From: Corythucha ciliata | Taxonomy: Eukaryota; Arthropoda; Insecta; Hemiptera; Tingidae | Assembly: GCA_038030265.1 (NCBI GenBank) | Contig: CM075941.1 | Coordinates: 36,146,164-36,210,163 of the forward strand | DNA length: 64,000 bases | Direction: 5' to 3' | In this document: piece by piece, positions 34,231 to 47,369 of the stretch | How positions within the stretch are numbered: the first letter of the stretch is position 1 | Layout: every line of letters begins with the position of its first letter | Position numbers and translations under genes: made by a program | Notes under the pieces: model-generated | The model's database searches: none | What the model was told of the DNA's origin: nothing | Seen by the model: the letters and a program-made list of their open reading frames with translations, nothing else

Positions 34231-37200
34231 CGATTACGTCGTGATCCTGTTGAACTGCATCGTCTGGACAAGATTTAGTCCATTCAAAAGGGGAATTGGC
34301 CGGGACAAACGTATAGAAGTAGTTTTGTCAACGGATCTTGTGTTTCTTAGGGTGCTGAGTCCGAATCTGAACTTTGCCAACAAAAAATCGGTCGGCTGCA
34401 TGTAAAATCGCAAAAAAAATGGATATTTTTTGACTTTTTAAACTCAATCGGTTATATCTCTGGAACTAAGTACTTTTCGATGATTGCGCCCCTTTGCATT
34501 TTTGAAATAGACTAAGTTTGCGACTATTTAAGCCCAATTGTATCTCCGTACGACTAATGGTTCCTGAGATATGACTCGTCAAAAATTGACCATTTTCTGC
34601 CGCTGACGGAAAATTGGCTGGAGCCTGAAGCTGGAAAAACTGATAAACGCTTGGTGCAATCTCTTTCAGATACACATCCTTCCATTTCCTAGAAAAATCC
34701 TGAAGATTCCACGTCGGGTGTTGGCACTGCAAGATCTTGAATTTGGATTTGAGGGCCCTTTTGGTCGGATTTGGTCGGTGTAGACTAATAGTTCTTTCGT
34801 TCTTTTAGGCTTAGTTTGATGACCACAAAAAAAGCCATAAGTTCCCATTCGCGTTTTTCTTCGATCGCATGGAATAGCGGAAGCCACGTGAACAACTATG
34901 CCAAATTTAATAGGTATGCCTAACTTTTTCGATGGCCAACGGGCTTTATCGAAATCAAGGATACATATTGAAAAATGGCAGAGAGGATTATAAACGCACC
35001 CATCTGAAGAACGTTTAGCCAAACTGGGCACCTTGCGTTATGAACTTATCTCAAAAAATTGTCTATGGATTGTTTAGCGAAAATATAAAGAACAATATTT
35101 CACGCAACTTCCAATGAGAAGGCTTATCAGAATTTCTTCCGTTGGACGCGAGCGTTTCATAATAAAAAAAAGTGTGCTCTTTTAGGGTTTGTCGCCTAAA
35201 TTACCCTAAAATTGTGACGAATGTGCCTGCTGTAGTAGAGGAGACGTACCTAATTGCTCCCTATATAGAGGTACCTATGTGAATTGGGTAATTCGGCCTT
35301 CAAAGAGAGCAGCAACATGGCCTCTTTCCCCCTAGAAGCTGCTGCCCATCAACACTTGTTACGCACCTTGCAGGTCCCAAGTGCTATACTTCATGAGTGC
35401 TTCCATGTGTTTATTTTCACTATTGCTACTGCTTTCTTTGGTTAAGAATCTACTCTACATCACTAGCATGGTGTTAATTGGCAGTAGTTAGAGTTTTTAG
35501 ATAAAATTCGGATTCAGCACACCAGTTAACACGGATAGAAACGGACAGAAATACAGGTGTACAATCTCGCTTGAAAATGAAATGGCAAACTTATGTGAAC
35601 TACATCAATTTCGACTTTGGATGCATACCTCACTGAAAAAAACCTTGAAATCGGAGGTTTTTGCAGTTTTTTCGATTTATAGGCTGTAGCGTCTCTTGTC
35701 AGGGTTAGGGGGTTTGAAATTCCGATTAAGGACTTCCAAAAACACAATAAATGAGCGGGAACCATGTTTTAAAACCTATTACAAGCGATGGCGTGGTGAT
35801 AACCCCCAAAAACACGATATTTAAAAATCCACTCAAATTTCGGCGTGTTGCCGGTGTTTTAACGTTGGGCAAAGTTGAAAATCAGACTCAGCACACCTGA
35901 AAACATTAAAATCAGTCATCAAACTTAGTCCCGGTGTTTTTTCCTGTAACTACCCCTTGTGGTAACTTGCTTCCTTGACTACTACTTGCTTCATAAAAAC
36001 ACCACTCGACATCCCGGAGTTTAATATTTGGAAGCAGAAACGGCGCTCTGTGATTCTGCCTGATGTGAAAATCCCAGAAGTCAGAAAAGCGTCAGGTTTG
36101 AGGGTATGATATTGTTTGACGACTTTATGACAAGGTGAGGCTAGAAAATTGGCATTGCAGGGAAGGGGTAGTCTTGCTTTTATGAGAGAATCGACAAATA
36201 AGCTCCTCAACCTCCGCTTGTCCTCAGCTAATCGTCGTGATATTCTCTTTAAAAATAAACTTTATCTTTCTTTAAAAATCAACTTTCCTGAAAGCCTGGG
36301 GGAGGGGGTAGCGACGATTTCTTCGAACGCTAAAAATCAATTGGTTCGTGCGGGGGTTAATCAGTATTAAACTTATTTATTCTCATTCTGCGAGATCTGT
36401 TTTTTAGGCAAAAAATAAATGAAACAACTCCCGAAGACGGTAGACTGTTCCGCCGGCCTAGCCCGGTAAACGATCCTCACGTTTTTTTCAGCCACCAAAA
36501 CTCAAAAGACATGAAAGGAAAAAAAAAAAAAAAAAAAGCATACTGTAACCTTGAGGGAGTTGTGGGACAAGAAGGGTAGCTACGATAGTGAGGTAGAGTA
36601 GAGGGGGGTTGGTAGCATCTCGAGTCCAACGAATAATTGAATAGAATCCAACTTTTCAAACTAGCCGCAGCACAGCGCCACGAGGTGGAATCCTCATTTC
36701 AACGAAAAGAAAACTGCTATTAATAAGGAATAAGTTCTTAAAACATTATGAAAGTGTTGATGAATTCCTACGCTTTAAAAAAATTGAATATATATATTTT
36801 TTTAATATTTCTTTTTTGAATATTTCCTCAAATATTTACGGTGAGAATAAACATTTTTATCGAGGCTACGATTTTTTAAAAATGAAAATTAAAAAAAAAT
36901 TGAAATTTGAAAAAATTGAATCCATAGTGACAATTTCGCAACCTCAAAGATTCACGAAAAAAAAAGAAAAAAAAAAAAAAAAGTATATTGCATTTTTGAC
37001 CAAGATAACGTGTACCGAAGCTTTCGTTGCGGGGGAACCCCCCCTCAGATTTTTTTTTCCAAAAAGTGAATCTATACGGACAATTTAATTGGTTAGAAAT
37101 AGCTATGTGCCAATTTTCATGAAATATCTCGGTTTCATCACAAAGAAATAGTGTACCTAAGCTGAGGAAGCACCGTCAACAGCCTTAAGCGACTCTAATA

Positions 37201-38446
37201 ACAATTTAAATCAGGATAATTTTCTGATAAACAAAACTATTTTTTACTTTGAAAACAAGGATATTTTTTATAACAACAACAATAATAATAATACTACTAA
37301 CACCAATAATAATACTACTACTAATAATAATAATAATACGCGGGAATAGGTTAAACTGTCCCGACTAAAAATATATACGTATTAAATTTAAATTTAAATT
37401 AACTCCATAAACTTCAAAAATCTACAGGTGTAGAAAGTAGAAACTAAAAACAAATATGACTGCAAATAAAATTCACATTCGATTTCCAAGAAAATAATTC
37501 AACCTGCTCAATCATCCCAATATCCTCTCTTTTCACTGAAATTAGTTATAATGTTATACAATTTCTGACAACCGATGCGTTATTCAACGAATCCCTCCCC
37601 CTTTCGCCAGTTCGTTGACAATTAGTACCATTCTCTTCCCGAAAGAGAGTGACAGGGTAAGAGAGCTAAACATGATTGATTGTTGAGGGGGAAGGCCGCG
37701 TTTTCCCATAGAAGATAACCATAACGGGAACATAGTCACCCCTTCAATTCCCGTCCTGGAATATAACTTTAAAAGGGTGGGTGATGGGGACGCTCCAGGG
37801 CTTCGAAAAACGCTAAAAAAGGAAGAAGTTGACAGGTGAATGGAGGATGAGCCGATAAGAGTCAAAATATGTATATTTTATACCTTTTATGAAGTCCATT
37901 AGTGTCATTTGAAAATTAATGTTTATCTTTATGATCTGCCCTTTTCGTTGCATAACAGGGCTTTGGTAAAATGGGGGAAAACTGAGAATGATATGTTTCT
38001 TTCGTGCAAAATGACAAAAAATGCTTCAGACGGATTACAGCTACACAGGGTGTTCGGAAATTAGATGCTCAGAGAAAATGGCTATGGTGATAGTACACGT
38101 CATTTGCGATCAAGTTCACTCATTGACGTTTGTCGAAATTCGGCTTTGCTTCCGAGTTATAACTCATTTTGTGTATTTTCTACTAACCCCTATGTTTTTC
38201 CGATAAATGCCCTCCGCGCGCTCATCAACAAGTGCTAGACTCATTGGAAAGAGCACAAAATTTCTTTTAAAATGAGCTATCAAATGGATAAAATGATCCA
38301 AGATCGACTGTGGTAGGGCAGCCGATTTCCGAAGGAATCTTGTTATTCGTATATTTCCACACATTTTTCATAGGCGATTTTCACCTTTCCATCAAATAAA
38401 ATTATTTTTTTCCATTCATTGGAAAAAATTCTTCATTTAGACGGAT
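34231..38446. other. Intronic stretch with no supported gene
   Basis: About 4.2 kb. It holds an A-run at 36521-36538, A/T-rich blocks at 36780-36990, and AAT/ACT simple repeats at 37260-37337. A TACACAGGGTGTTCGG at 38040 resembles the termini of the mariner-like foldbacks at 58598 and 63642, but no partner end was found. Minus-strand ORFs at 34466-35031 have no family I recognise. Confidence 0.35.
37260..37337 (+). repeat. Trinucleotide microsatellite (AAC/AAT/ACT)n
   Basis: Runs of AAC, AAT and ACT triplets with minor interruptions over about 78 bases. Non-coding. Confidence 0.85.
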
Positions 38447-41342
38447 TTGATATTTCTAAACACAGGGCTACCCACTCATTTTAGCTCTTCCAGTCAATCG
38501 ATGTATTCAGTTCTTGATCTAACGTTTTGCTCTCCAATGCTCGCGTCGTCTTTGAATTGGTGGGTGACGGACGAACCTATGGGCTCTCATCACTTCCCCA
38601 TAATGATTCAATTGAGAAATAAAGGGATTTACCCGTCTATTGAGTCTTCATTAAGAAAGTGGCAATCGAAGAAATCCGATTGGGAGGGTTATAGAATCAC
38701 GCTAGACAGTTCATACACTGACAACAACGGTAGCACATCATATGAGAAATTTGTTTCGGACGTAAACGCAGCGTGTGAGCAATGTATTCCTTTACGTAGA
38801 GCGAACGCCGTGAAGCTCACCTCCGCAGTTTGGTGGAATACTGCGTGCACGGAGGTCATTGAGCGGAAAAGGGAGGCCTTTCAAAACTTCAAACGTCAGC
38901 CGTATGAATAACTTTTTTGAGTATAAAAAGATAATTGCCAAGACGGAAAAGGTCTTCATAGCCGCGAAAAAATCTTCGTGGAAGGGTTTCTGCGACAAGG
39001 GTTTCTGAGACAGGGGTTTCTGCGTGGGGGGGGGGGGGTTGTAACACCCCCTTATCAGAATTGTGGCGACAAATCAAAAAACTAAACACTGTGGGACTAC
39101 TCAAGGGCAACACACCTTGTCTGATAAGTGGATCTCTGATTTTCTCGGGAAACTAGCCCCAGATTCAGTTTCCTTACCTCCTCTACCACAATCCCCAGAT
39201 GAATATAGCATTCAAAGCATACTGACTGAGGAAATCACCATTACAAAGCTTGACTCTGTGCTCAAAAAATCAGTAAACACTTCTCCCGGTCTGGACCGCA
39301 TTGACTACCTTATTATTAACAACCTCCCCAACTTGTTTATACACTGTCTTTTGTCCATTTATAATTCAATTCTTAACAACTCGGAGGTACCTCAGGACTG
39401 AAAAATCATTGCATTATGCCGATATTGAAACCCGGCAAGCCTCCCAACAATTGTGATTCCTATCGCCCCATCTCTCTGGCCTCGTGCCTATTAAAAACAT
39501 TTGAAAGGATTCTGAAAAACCGATTAGAGTACTGGGTGGAACACAATAATGTCCTACCTACAAGTCAATTTGGTTTTAGGAAAGGTCTTGGCTGTTTGGA
39601 TAGTGTTGCACATCTCGTCACAGACATTCAGACTGGTTTTACAGGCACGCAGTCCACTATTGCCCTCTTTCTCGATGTGTCCGGTGCATTTGATAATGTT
39701 AGGCTCTCTGCCCTGCGCTCAAAAATGGGGTATATAGGCTTTCCTAATAGGTTGGTTCGTCTAATAATTTCTATTTTCGAAGAAAGACGAGCCGAACTGC
39801 TAATGAATAGCGTTCTGATGGAACCACGCATGGTGTGGAGTGGACTATCCCAGGGAAATATACTAAGCCCTATTTTATATGACATCTACATTTATGATAT
39901 TGAATCCGTACCTACTCCCTAAAAATGTTAAAATACTGCAGAACGCCGGTGACATCTGCCTCTAAACGACGAGTGGCAATAAATTCCTAAAATGTCGCTA
40001 AATTCCTGTGTATTTACCTGGATAGAAAATTAAATTGGTCCCATCATATAAACTACAAACTGAAAAAATCTGACAAATATCTTAATATTTCACGACTTGT
40101 TTGCCACACGCGTTGGGGGGGCTGATCCTCATATCGCTCTCACTTTTTACCGTGCTACGATCAGATCCCTATTTGACTACGGGTGTGTTTTATGGTCAAG
40201 CTGCGCAATCTTATCTTCGTAAGCTAGACGTTGTCCAACACAAATCTTTGAAGATGTGTTTCGGACTGCTGAAAACAACACCAACGAATGTTCTGCTGAA
40301 TGAAGTGGGTGAATACCCGCTTAATATACGTAGGGATGTAACGGTAGATAAGCTTCTACTAAAGACAAAGGCCTTATATCCTCTATGCTTTGCTAAGATA
40401 TTTCATCTCAACACGCTTAATCAACCTCTAATTTCTGGTACAAAAAACCGTCCCCCTTACTGACAGAAAGTTTCCTCGACCTCACAGAATCTCAAATCAG
40501 GTAAACCCTCTTATTAAAATCCCTTTGTTTTCTATGAGTGAGTAATCGTGGAAATTGATTCGAGGAAATTTGATTCCATACAAAATTATAAAATCGAGGC
40601 AAAACTGACCCACACTATTGTTGACATATAACAAATATCTGCTGAACTAGGTAGAATGAATGAACGTGTGTCCCTCATGTGGATCCCATCGCACTCCGAA
40701 ATCCTAGGAAACGAAATAGCAGACCGCCTGGCGAGGAACCCCGTGGTGGAGGACTTATGTCACAGTGTAGATATTAGATTATCCTACTTTGAGTTGTACT
40801 CGAGCATTTCTAACAATCAATTGCACGAGTGGAATCTTAAATATTCTTCCACACCGACCGGACAATTTTATAAAAGTTACGTTCCTTCTGTATCATCTAG
40901 CACGTGGTTCAAGGGCAAAAATGATTGCAAATACTTTATTCCAACTATTTGTAGATTAAGACTGAATCACGGCGTTTGCCAAAGTTTTTTTTTCAAAATT
41001 GGAGCAGCGCAATCTGCCTTTTGTCCGACATGCAATGTAGATGGAACTTTGGAGCACATTGTTATGTCCTGCAGCTTATTCGCAAATCAAAGGGAGCTCA
41101 TATTGAAAAAACTTCAAAATAAACTCTCGAATCCTTTTAATTACACTTGTATCCTCACCTCTAATAATTCCGACGTTTATCTCGATGTGTACCAACTTCT
41201 GAAGTCTGTTCGCTGCGTAATTTAAATGACCTCGAAATTATAAACATTCCGGATGACATATTGATACCTACCTACATGATTTACACCTGTGGCTGTATGG
41301 TTTCCAACACCAACGCCAATTTAAAAAAATAATAATAATTGT
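38447..41342 (+). pseudogene. RNase H-bearing non-LTR retrotransposon (I-like LINE), 5'-truncated and decayed
   Basis: The plus-strand remains start within the C-terminal part of the endonuclease (LDLTFCS and the GSHHFP motif). They continue with a reverse transcriptase: SYRPISLASCLLKTFERIL, motif A FLDVSGAFDNV and motif B GLSQGNILSPILYDIYI. At motif C the usual Y-A-D-D reads NAGD (about 39940), so catalysis would be lost. An RNase H follows (MWIPSHSEILGNEIADRLAR, 40680-40740), then a C-x2-C...H...C region near 41025-41075, and a 3' end with A-run and AAT repeats. RNase H points to the I superclade rather than Jockey. Frameshifts occur near 38910, 39400 and 39920, with more between the reverse transcriptase and RNase H. 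Confidence 0.87.
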
Positions 41343-41464
41343 TATTTACAATCAACCAATAATAGTTGTCGCTTCGGATACCAGGGCTCCAGGGATTGAA
41401 AGTTTATAGCTTCATACTAGATCACAGAAATCAGTAGACGACGCTTTAATTCTCGGCTTCACAT

Positions 41465-42166
41465 CAGGGCTGTCAGTAATTTCCCCGTTCAGCTCTCGCC
41501 CCCCCCTCCCCAAATTCTGTCACCAATCCATGCCAGTGAAGGCTCTAAAGACAGAACTCGAAAAAAACGAACAAACCAATTTATTTTATAAACAAAATAG
41601 GCAACAGGGACATAAATTCCGAGCTATAAAACATTTCAGAAGTTTTAGGTCAGGCGTGTTCCTAAATTCATCGATGGATTAGGTTACAAAATTAACACAT
41701 AATAATGTGAGGGACGGCTCAATCACAGTGGACATTTTTAGTCTTCCAATGAATTTAGGAACTCTCCCATTATTCAAATAACGCCAGCTAGCATGTTTAC
41801 TCTCGAATTATAAACGAATGGATGATTAACAAATGAGCAATTTAGAGGCAAGAAAAGCACCGCGCGAGTGACCGAGAAGGCAGCGAATATTACGTTGTGG
41901 AAAATGTTGGATTTGGTGGGATTTCAAATACGCCAATTTTGTTAATTTAAAAAAAAAAAATCCGAAGGGTTCCAATATTTTATTTATTTACACGGAAAGA
42001 TTGATCCACCCATCCTCTCTTTCATATATCGACAAAATTTTTTTTTTTAATGTGAAACTTCCTCATTACTCTAAAAAATCCCCACTTCAACGACGGATTC
42101 CCCATTTTTCCAATGGTGTTCCGAAATCCCCACATTAGGGAAAAATCCGCACACCTGGCAGCCCTG
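41465..42166. mobile_element. hAT-like non-autonomous element
   Basis: 702 bases with ends CAGGGCTGTCAG and, on the complement, CAGGGCTGCCAG. The 8-base flanks CTTCACAT and CTTCCCAA match at 6 of 8 positions, as a decayed duplication would. CAGGGCTG ends fit hAT. No transposase. The interior has A- and T-runs. Confidence 0.65.
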
Positions 42167-42206
42167 CTTCCCAAGCACCTGTTTACTTCTCTTTTTCCAC
42201 CTTTCA

Positions 42207-42209
<3 letters not shown>

Positions 42210-42239
<30 letters not shown>
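42210..42239 (+). repeat. Poly-T tract
   Basis: An uninterrupted run of about 30 T. On the minus strand this would be a poly-A tail, but no retroposed sequence is recognisable beside it. Confidence 0.7.
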
Positions 42240-42967
42240 CTGATTTTGCTTACTCTCTCTGGCCTTGTTCTTCACTTTCAAGGGAGAGTTAAACAGATAA
42301 TGTCTCAACCCTCTCAGTTTAGCCCTATTCTTTACATAACGGAACCAATTCCTATTTATAACTGGGCTCCAAGCCTAAATATTGTATTCTTGTTTCAATT
42401 GCCGGGGTATATTATACACTTTCTTCACATTTCGTTTCTGAAATTAGTGGAACCATCTTGAACTTTGGTTTTGGATATTCACGCCTCGCTTCGACTTCGA
42501 CTTATTTTAAAAAAGGCGCTTGAGATCGCCAGACAGGACTCAAACGCGTGGCAAACACACGCGTGGTTGGAAAACGACTGGCGAGGCAACGACCAGTGCG
42601 TTACGAAATCAATAACTCCATCAAATTTGATTCTAGATAACGCCATGAGCGAGCCTTAAAAATGTAAATTTACAAGACTTACTGTAGCAGCCGCAGGCCT
42701 TCTTTCGAAAAATTGGATGGCGATGGTGGTTTTCTAGTTTATTGCTTGCGAATAACCACTTACCACAACTTAATGGCCGAATAACTTGCCAGTCATTTTC
42801 GAGCAGTCCAGAGGTGTTTTAGCTCTGTTGAGTAAAAATAGCGTTAACGCTCAGTTCATCCTAGCTCTTTCAAATTCGGCTCTAAAATTTACCGCAGCAA
42901 AGGTCTTCGGTTGCCATCAGGTGGATGGGACAATATCACAAGGTTATTCTAATGCATCAAGATTTAT

Positions 42968-43108
42968 AGCGTTCCCCATTTGCACAAAATTCTGCAACGG
43001 GGCTATTCATTTCCACCCGTCTTCTCTACTAACATATGATTTAATTCAGTGAAGACGGGTGGAAATGAACTGCCCAAATGCAGAATTTTGTGCAAATGGG
43101 GAACGCTA
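42968..43108. mobile_element. Palindromic MITE, TAGCGTTCCCCATTTGCAC ends
   Basis: Near-perfect inverted arms of about 55 bases: TAGCGTTCCCCATTTGCAC and AAAATTCTGCA on the left, the complement on the right, around a short AT loop. Inner blocks TTCATTTCCACCCGTCTTC are also mirrored. Non-coding, about 140 bases. Confidence 0.8.
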
Positions 43109-43137
43109 TCAGTTAAAAAATTTAGTGGAACAAACAC

Positions 43138-43398
43138 CATAGTCCAGACAAATTATAATTTCACCTTGCAAAAGGTCCAGTAGCATTTTTATTTTTTTAT
43201 CTTATAGTATATAGGTAAGGCGTGTTTGAGAAAAACATGTAAATTCTGAAACCCTCGGCACAACTTTTGGCAGCCCGATAACTGCAATTTTTCCAGTTTT
43301 TTTTTTTTTTTTTTCTAAATTTCCCTTAAATGATCGGCTTTAGAGAAAAACTTCCCGTACAATGCAGGTAGGACATTTAATTTCCTACATGTTTTGCA
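43138..43398 (+). repeat. Long inverted repeat, left arm (partner 51868-52142)
   Basis: About 260 bases whose complement recurs 8.5 kb away with roughly 80 percent identity by eye. Shared blocks include GCAAAAGGTCCAGTA, CAACTTTTGGCAGCCCG and GCAGGTAGGACATTTAA. The pair encloses the P-like transposase and another transposon. It may be the termini of a composite element, or two independent copies of one repeat. Confidence 0.7.
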
Positions 43399-44012
43399 CT
43401 CACAATATTTTTCTACGACCAATATGGAGCGCGCTACAGCCTCTCGGACCGTTTTTCATGTAATAGTTGAAAGTCTTAAAGTCTTTAATCGTCTTTGGTC
43501 GTTTTCGACCAAAATATTTTCTGTGAGCTACTGTTTGCGCGCTTTAAAGAACAGGGAAAATGGGTTTAATTTGAGATCTAAAAAGAAGGGGAAAGAGATA
43601 AAACTCCTTAGCCCTTTGTTCCCCCTTGTTCATTCCTTCATAGGTAGTAGGTTTTCCCCAGCCAATGCGTAAGGTGCTCAGTAGTTTGAAGAGTGTTAAT
43701 TTGGGTGCAAATTTAATCACTTCTGAAGTTGAATGTTGTGGCTAGAAAGGGGAAAAGGACAATCGCTGAATTCAGTGTCGAAACCACCTCACCCCCTGAC
43801 CTTTATATGCCGGCATCCTTTGGTTCCCTCCTTCCTTTTTATAAGCAGAAGGGACTACGGACAACAGCGATCACTGAAAGGTAAGTGGTCGTCCTTTTAT
43901 TTTCCACCCAAAGCCAATCAAACGGTCCTCCGGAAGAATTATCAATAATTCAATTAGAGATTATTGTTCAATCATTAACTTTTTCTTGGGGCTGGAATTC
44001 GCCACCCCAGCT

Positions 44013-44703
44013 ACATTTCTTGCCGTCAACATTCATCCCTTTGTCTTTCCCAACTTTCGAGCCCCCTTCCACAACTCGGTTGAAAATTTCAAAATCACTT
44101 TTTTGGGGGCAAGCTGAAACCTTGGCAAGTCGGCTCATCGTCGTTGTCAGTACTCGACACACCGCAGTTGAGCGTTTATCACGACACTTGCTTGCAAAGG
44201 GATGGGAGTGAGAGTGTGAAATGGGTGGGGGTACTGGAAAGTGTGGTTAAATGAAGCTCAAGAATTTCCAACAGAATCCACTGGAAATTTATTACAGCGT
44301 CGTGGCGTGGCTTAAGGCGTTAAGCGTGTGATGACGCGGGGGGGATCCACGGACCGTTAACGGACGCAAGTACTTTTAAATTCTCACTCAATCGATCCCC
44401 CTCCCTGGCTCACCAACTCCGTCGCCTGGCGATTTGTTTTTTCACATTGCGTGAAAAGCCACTGAAGACCCCAGTCAAAAGCTCTTCTTTGAACTCTTCG
44501 ACACCGGATTGCCGAACACTTGCAAGCAGGGGTCATGGGAAATCCTCGACTGGTGTGTCGAGTAGTGACAACGTCGAGGAGCCGACTTGCCAAGGCCTCG
44601 GCTTGGCCGAAAAAAATTGATTTTGACATTTTCAACCGAGTAGTGGAAGAGCGCTCGAAAGTTGGGTAAGACAAAGGGATGAATGTTGAGGGCAAGAAAT
44701 GAA
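44013..44703. repeat. Inverted repeat pair upstream of the P-like transposase
   Basis: Arms at about 44013-44210 and 44495-44703 mirror each other. CATTCATCCCTTTGTCTT is answered by AAGACAAAGGGATGAATG, and CTTGGCAAGTCGGCTC by GAGCCGACTTGCCAAG. Both arms read, in one frame, a similar short peptide containing IFNRVVE. They could be duplicated exon debris, but I do not recognise the peptide. Confidence 0.6.
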
Positions 44704-44856
44704 ACTCACAGAACGTATTTTTGGTCGTAAAAAGGCGATTTCAAGGCTTCCAATCATTATCTGAAAAATGGTCCCAGAGGTTGCAGCGCGCTCTGCGGTT
44801 TTGATGAGTTATAATTCGTCCTAGCACCTTAGTTATTGAGTTGTGATTATTTTTAG

Positions 44857-47166
44857 ACTACTCATATGTGTCAGGATAAATTGCGAGAAGCCTCAAGAAT
44901 GAAAAGGCGTTTGGAATGGCAGGTGAAAGAAACAACAAAAAAGCTCGCCATCATAAAGAAGTTGAGACAAAAATCCAGACGTTTAGGAGCCAGAATCTCG
45001 TCCGTAAAAGCCTTATGTCGACATCTTAATACGAGAAACTTGATTGACAGAGAGTTGGAAATGGCAATCGGAAATCTTCGTGACTTGAGAAAGAGCTATT
45101 TCTGAGAAATCCGAAGAAGGCATGCTCGCCGAATCTTCGGGCTTTTGCTCTTACACTGGATTTCTACTCACCAAAAGCGTACAGGTGCATAATAGTCTAC
45201 TCGCGGTATTATTAATAATTGACGAGAAGCTAAATTATTTTTCATGTGTCCAGATATGTCAGGGAGACTTTCAACATGAAACTTCCTCATCCTCGGACCT
45301 TAGCTCGCTGGTACACTACGGTTGATGGAGTTCCTGGTTTCAGCAAAGAAGCTCTCAAAGCATTGGACGCCGTCAGTAAGGGATCAGACAAATTGATCTG
45401 CGCTCTGGTTGTAGATGAGATGACCATAAGGCAAAAGGTAGAGTGGGATGGTAATAAATGTACTGGTTACGATGACATTGGCTAAGGATTTGAAAGAGGG
45501 AGGATTGCCAAGAATGCTTTTGTTTTTATGTTGGTTTGCGTGAATAAGAATTGGCGATTGCCTTTAGCTTATTTCCTTGTTGACGGGATTGATGGCGAAC
45601 AGAGATCCAAACTTGTGAGGCATTGTATTAATCTTGTGATGAGTAGGAACGTCATAGTTAAAAGTTTAACTTTTGACGGAACCATGGCGAATTTTAGCAT
45701 GGCCAATCACTTAAGTTGCAACATTTCAAAGTGCGAGTTGAAAACTCATTTTACTTTGTCAGACTTCGATTGCGTCATACATGCCATACCGGACCCAGTC
45801 CACATGATCAAACTTGTGCGGAATTGTGTGGGTGAACATAAAGTCTTGATAGATGGCGAAGGAAGGAGGATTGAATGGGACCTCATTGTCAAGCTAGAGT
45901 CCCTTGACCAACAAGGCAACAAGGCTTGAGTTTGGCCAACAAACTCAGAAGAGCCCATGTTGAATACAAACTTTAAAAAATGAATGTTAAGCTGGCAACG
46001 CAAACATTGAGTGCGTCAGTAGCAGACGCTTTGGAGTGGTGCCATTTGAATGAAATAAAAGGTTTCGAAGATGTCGAGGGAACCGTATATTTTTTAAGAT
46101 TATTTAATAGGTTATTCGATATTTCAAGTTCGAGGAACATTAATCAACAATATGATAAAGCCCCAATGAAGCCATCAAATATCAAAGATATCAGGGGCTT
46201 TTTGGAAGAAACCGATAAATATATTTCCCAATTAAAAGAGATAGACAACACTTTAGTTTGCCATGGAAAAAGATGTACAGGCTTTGTCGGCTTCAGAGCT
46301 GCCATTAAGAGCATTTTACGCATTTACGAAGAAACTGTTGAAGCCAATACACCCTCCTTGAAGTATCTTCCAACGTACAAGTTTAGCCAAGATAACATTG
46401 ACTTTTTTTGATGGACTTTTTTTTGCGGTCTAAATTAGGTGCCAATAACAACCCAACCGCCAAACAGTTCATGGCAGCCTTTAAAAAAATTCTTATTCAC
46501 AAGGAGATTCATTGTCCAAGAGGAGCCAACTGCTTTCCTCTTGAGCAAATGGACATTCTTGTGAGCCAAAGAAATCCCATATCGGCCCTGCATCACACGA
46601 CCTATCCGACGACTTGAACTTAGAGATTGAACATAACTATGCCATGATATTCACCCCTGAGAATCTCAGTCATTTTTCAAAAGAGGTTATTGGATACATT
46701 TCTGGTTTCGTAGTGAAGGGACTAGAAAAAAAATTACGCTGTATTACTTGTCTGGGAGCCCTAAGAGACGACAAAGCTGTCCAGTCTTCCGTTATTTTTG
46801 CAAAAAATCGAGGGGGGGCTGATATTCCCGTCCGAAGATGTAGTCCGAATCTGCTCAATGGTCGAAAGCATGGTGAGGCATCAACTGACAATTCCATCAC
46901 TGGGTCAATTTAACGAGCTCACAAAAATGATTATTTGTTCCAAAGTTTTGTCGTATGGATTGAAAAAGGCTATTTTCAAAGAACTTGAACAACACTCCCT
47001 TAACATGTCTTTTGAAGATAACCATATGCACTTTTTAATCAAATCTATTGTTTTAATATACATTCAGATAAGGCTGCATCATGTTACGAAATCTTTTTCC
47101 GAAACATTATATCCTAAATTGATAAGACAGCATAATTTAAAAACCACTTTGTTCCTAGGGCAGTAA
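44857..47166 (+). pseudogene. P-element / THAP9-like transposase, decayed
   Basis: The plus-strand exons after an acceptor at 44855-44856 show the order of a P-type transposase. A basic coiled-coil-like stretch (KLREASRMKRRLEWQVKETT) comes first. Then come LRAFALTLDFYSPKAYR, LPHPRTLARWY and ICALVVDEMTIRQKVEWDG, with a first catalytic-type Asp. Further on are FDGTMAN, DPVHMIKLVRN, YLPTYKFSQDNIDFF and ANNNPTAKQFMAAFKK. A 69-base intron (45185-45253, GTGCAT...TGTCCAG) joins AYR to YVRETF in frame. At least six lesions exist: a frameshift near 45080, TAA at 45481, shifts or stops near 45925, 46411, 46615 and 46810. The N-terminal THAP domain is absent. Confidence 0.85.
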
Positions 47167-47369
47167 TTTAATTATAATGTGTGCTACTATTATTTTTAAG
47201 ACGATATCCTGTATTTTTTCACAACTGATGACTATTAATCCTGTTTGGAATTTTCGTTTGCTAGAGCAGTAATTTCATCATTATGTGAGTTACTATTATT
47301 TTTAAGACAATATCCTGTATTTTTTTCACGACTGATAACTACTATTCTGTTTGGAATTTTCGTTTGCTA
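47154..47369 (+). repeat. Tandem duplication of ~108 bp
   Basis: Two adjacent diverged copies (47154-47261, 47262-47369) share TACTATTATTTTTAAGAC, ATATCCTGTATTTTTT and CTGTTTGGAATTTTCGTT. They lie at the 3' end of the P-like transposase, so they may be its 3' untranslated region duplicated. Confidence 0.75.

Noticed and set aside
34466..35031. Overlapping minus-strand ORFs as a possible gene
   Set aside because: Two overlapping frames with no recognisable domain; composition fits chance. Left unassigned.
38792..39885. Minus-strand ORFs over the LINE
   Set aside because: Antisense shadows of the plus-strand reverse transcriptase frames.
44384..44695. Minus-strand 103-codon ORF near the P-like gene
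   Set aside because: Lies in an inverted repeat; the peptide with the more consistent pattern in both arms is on the other strand. No family match.
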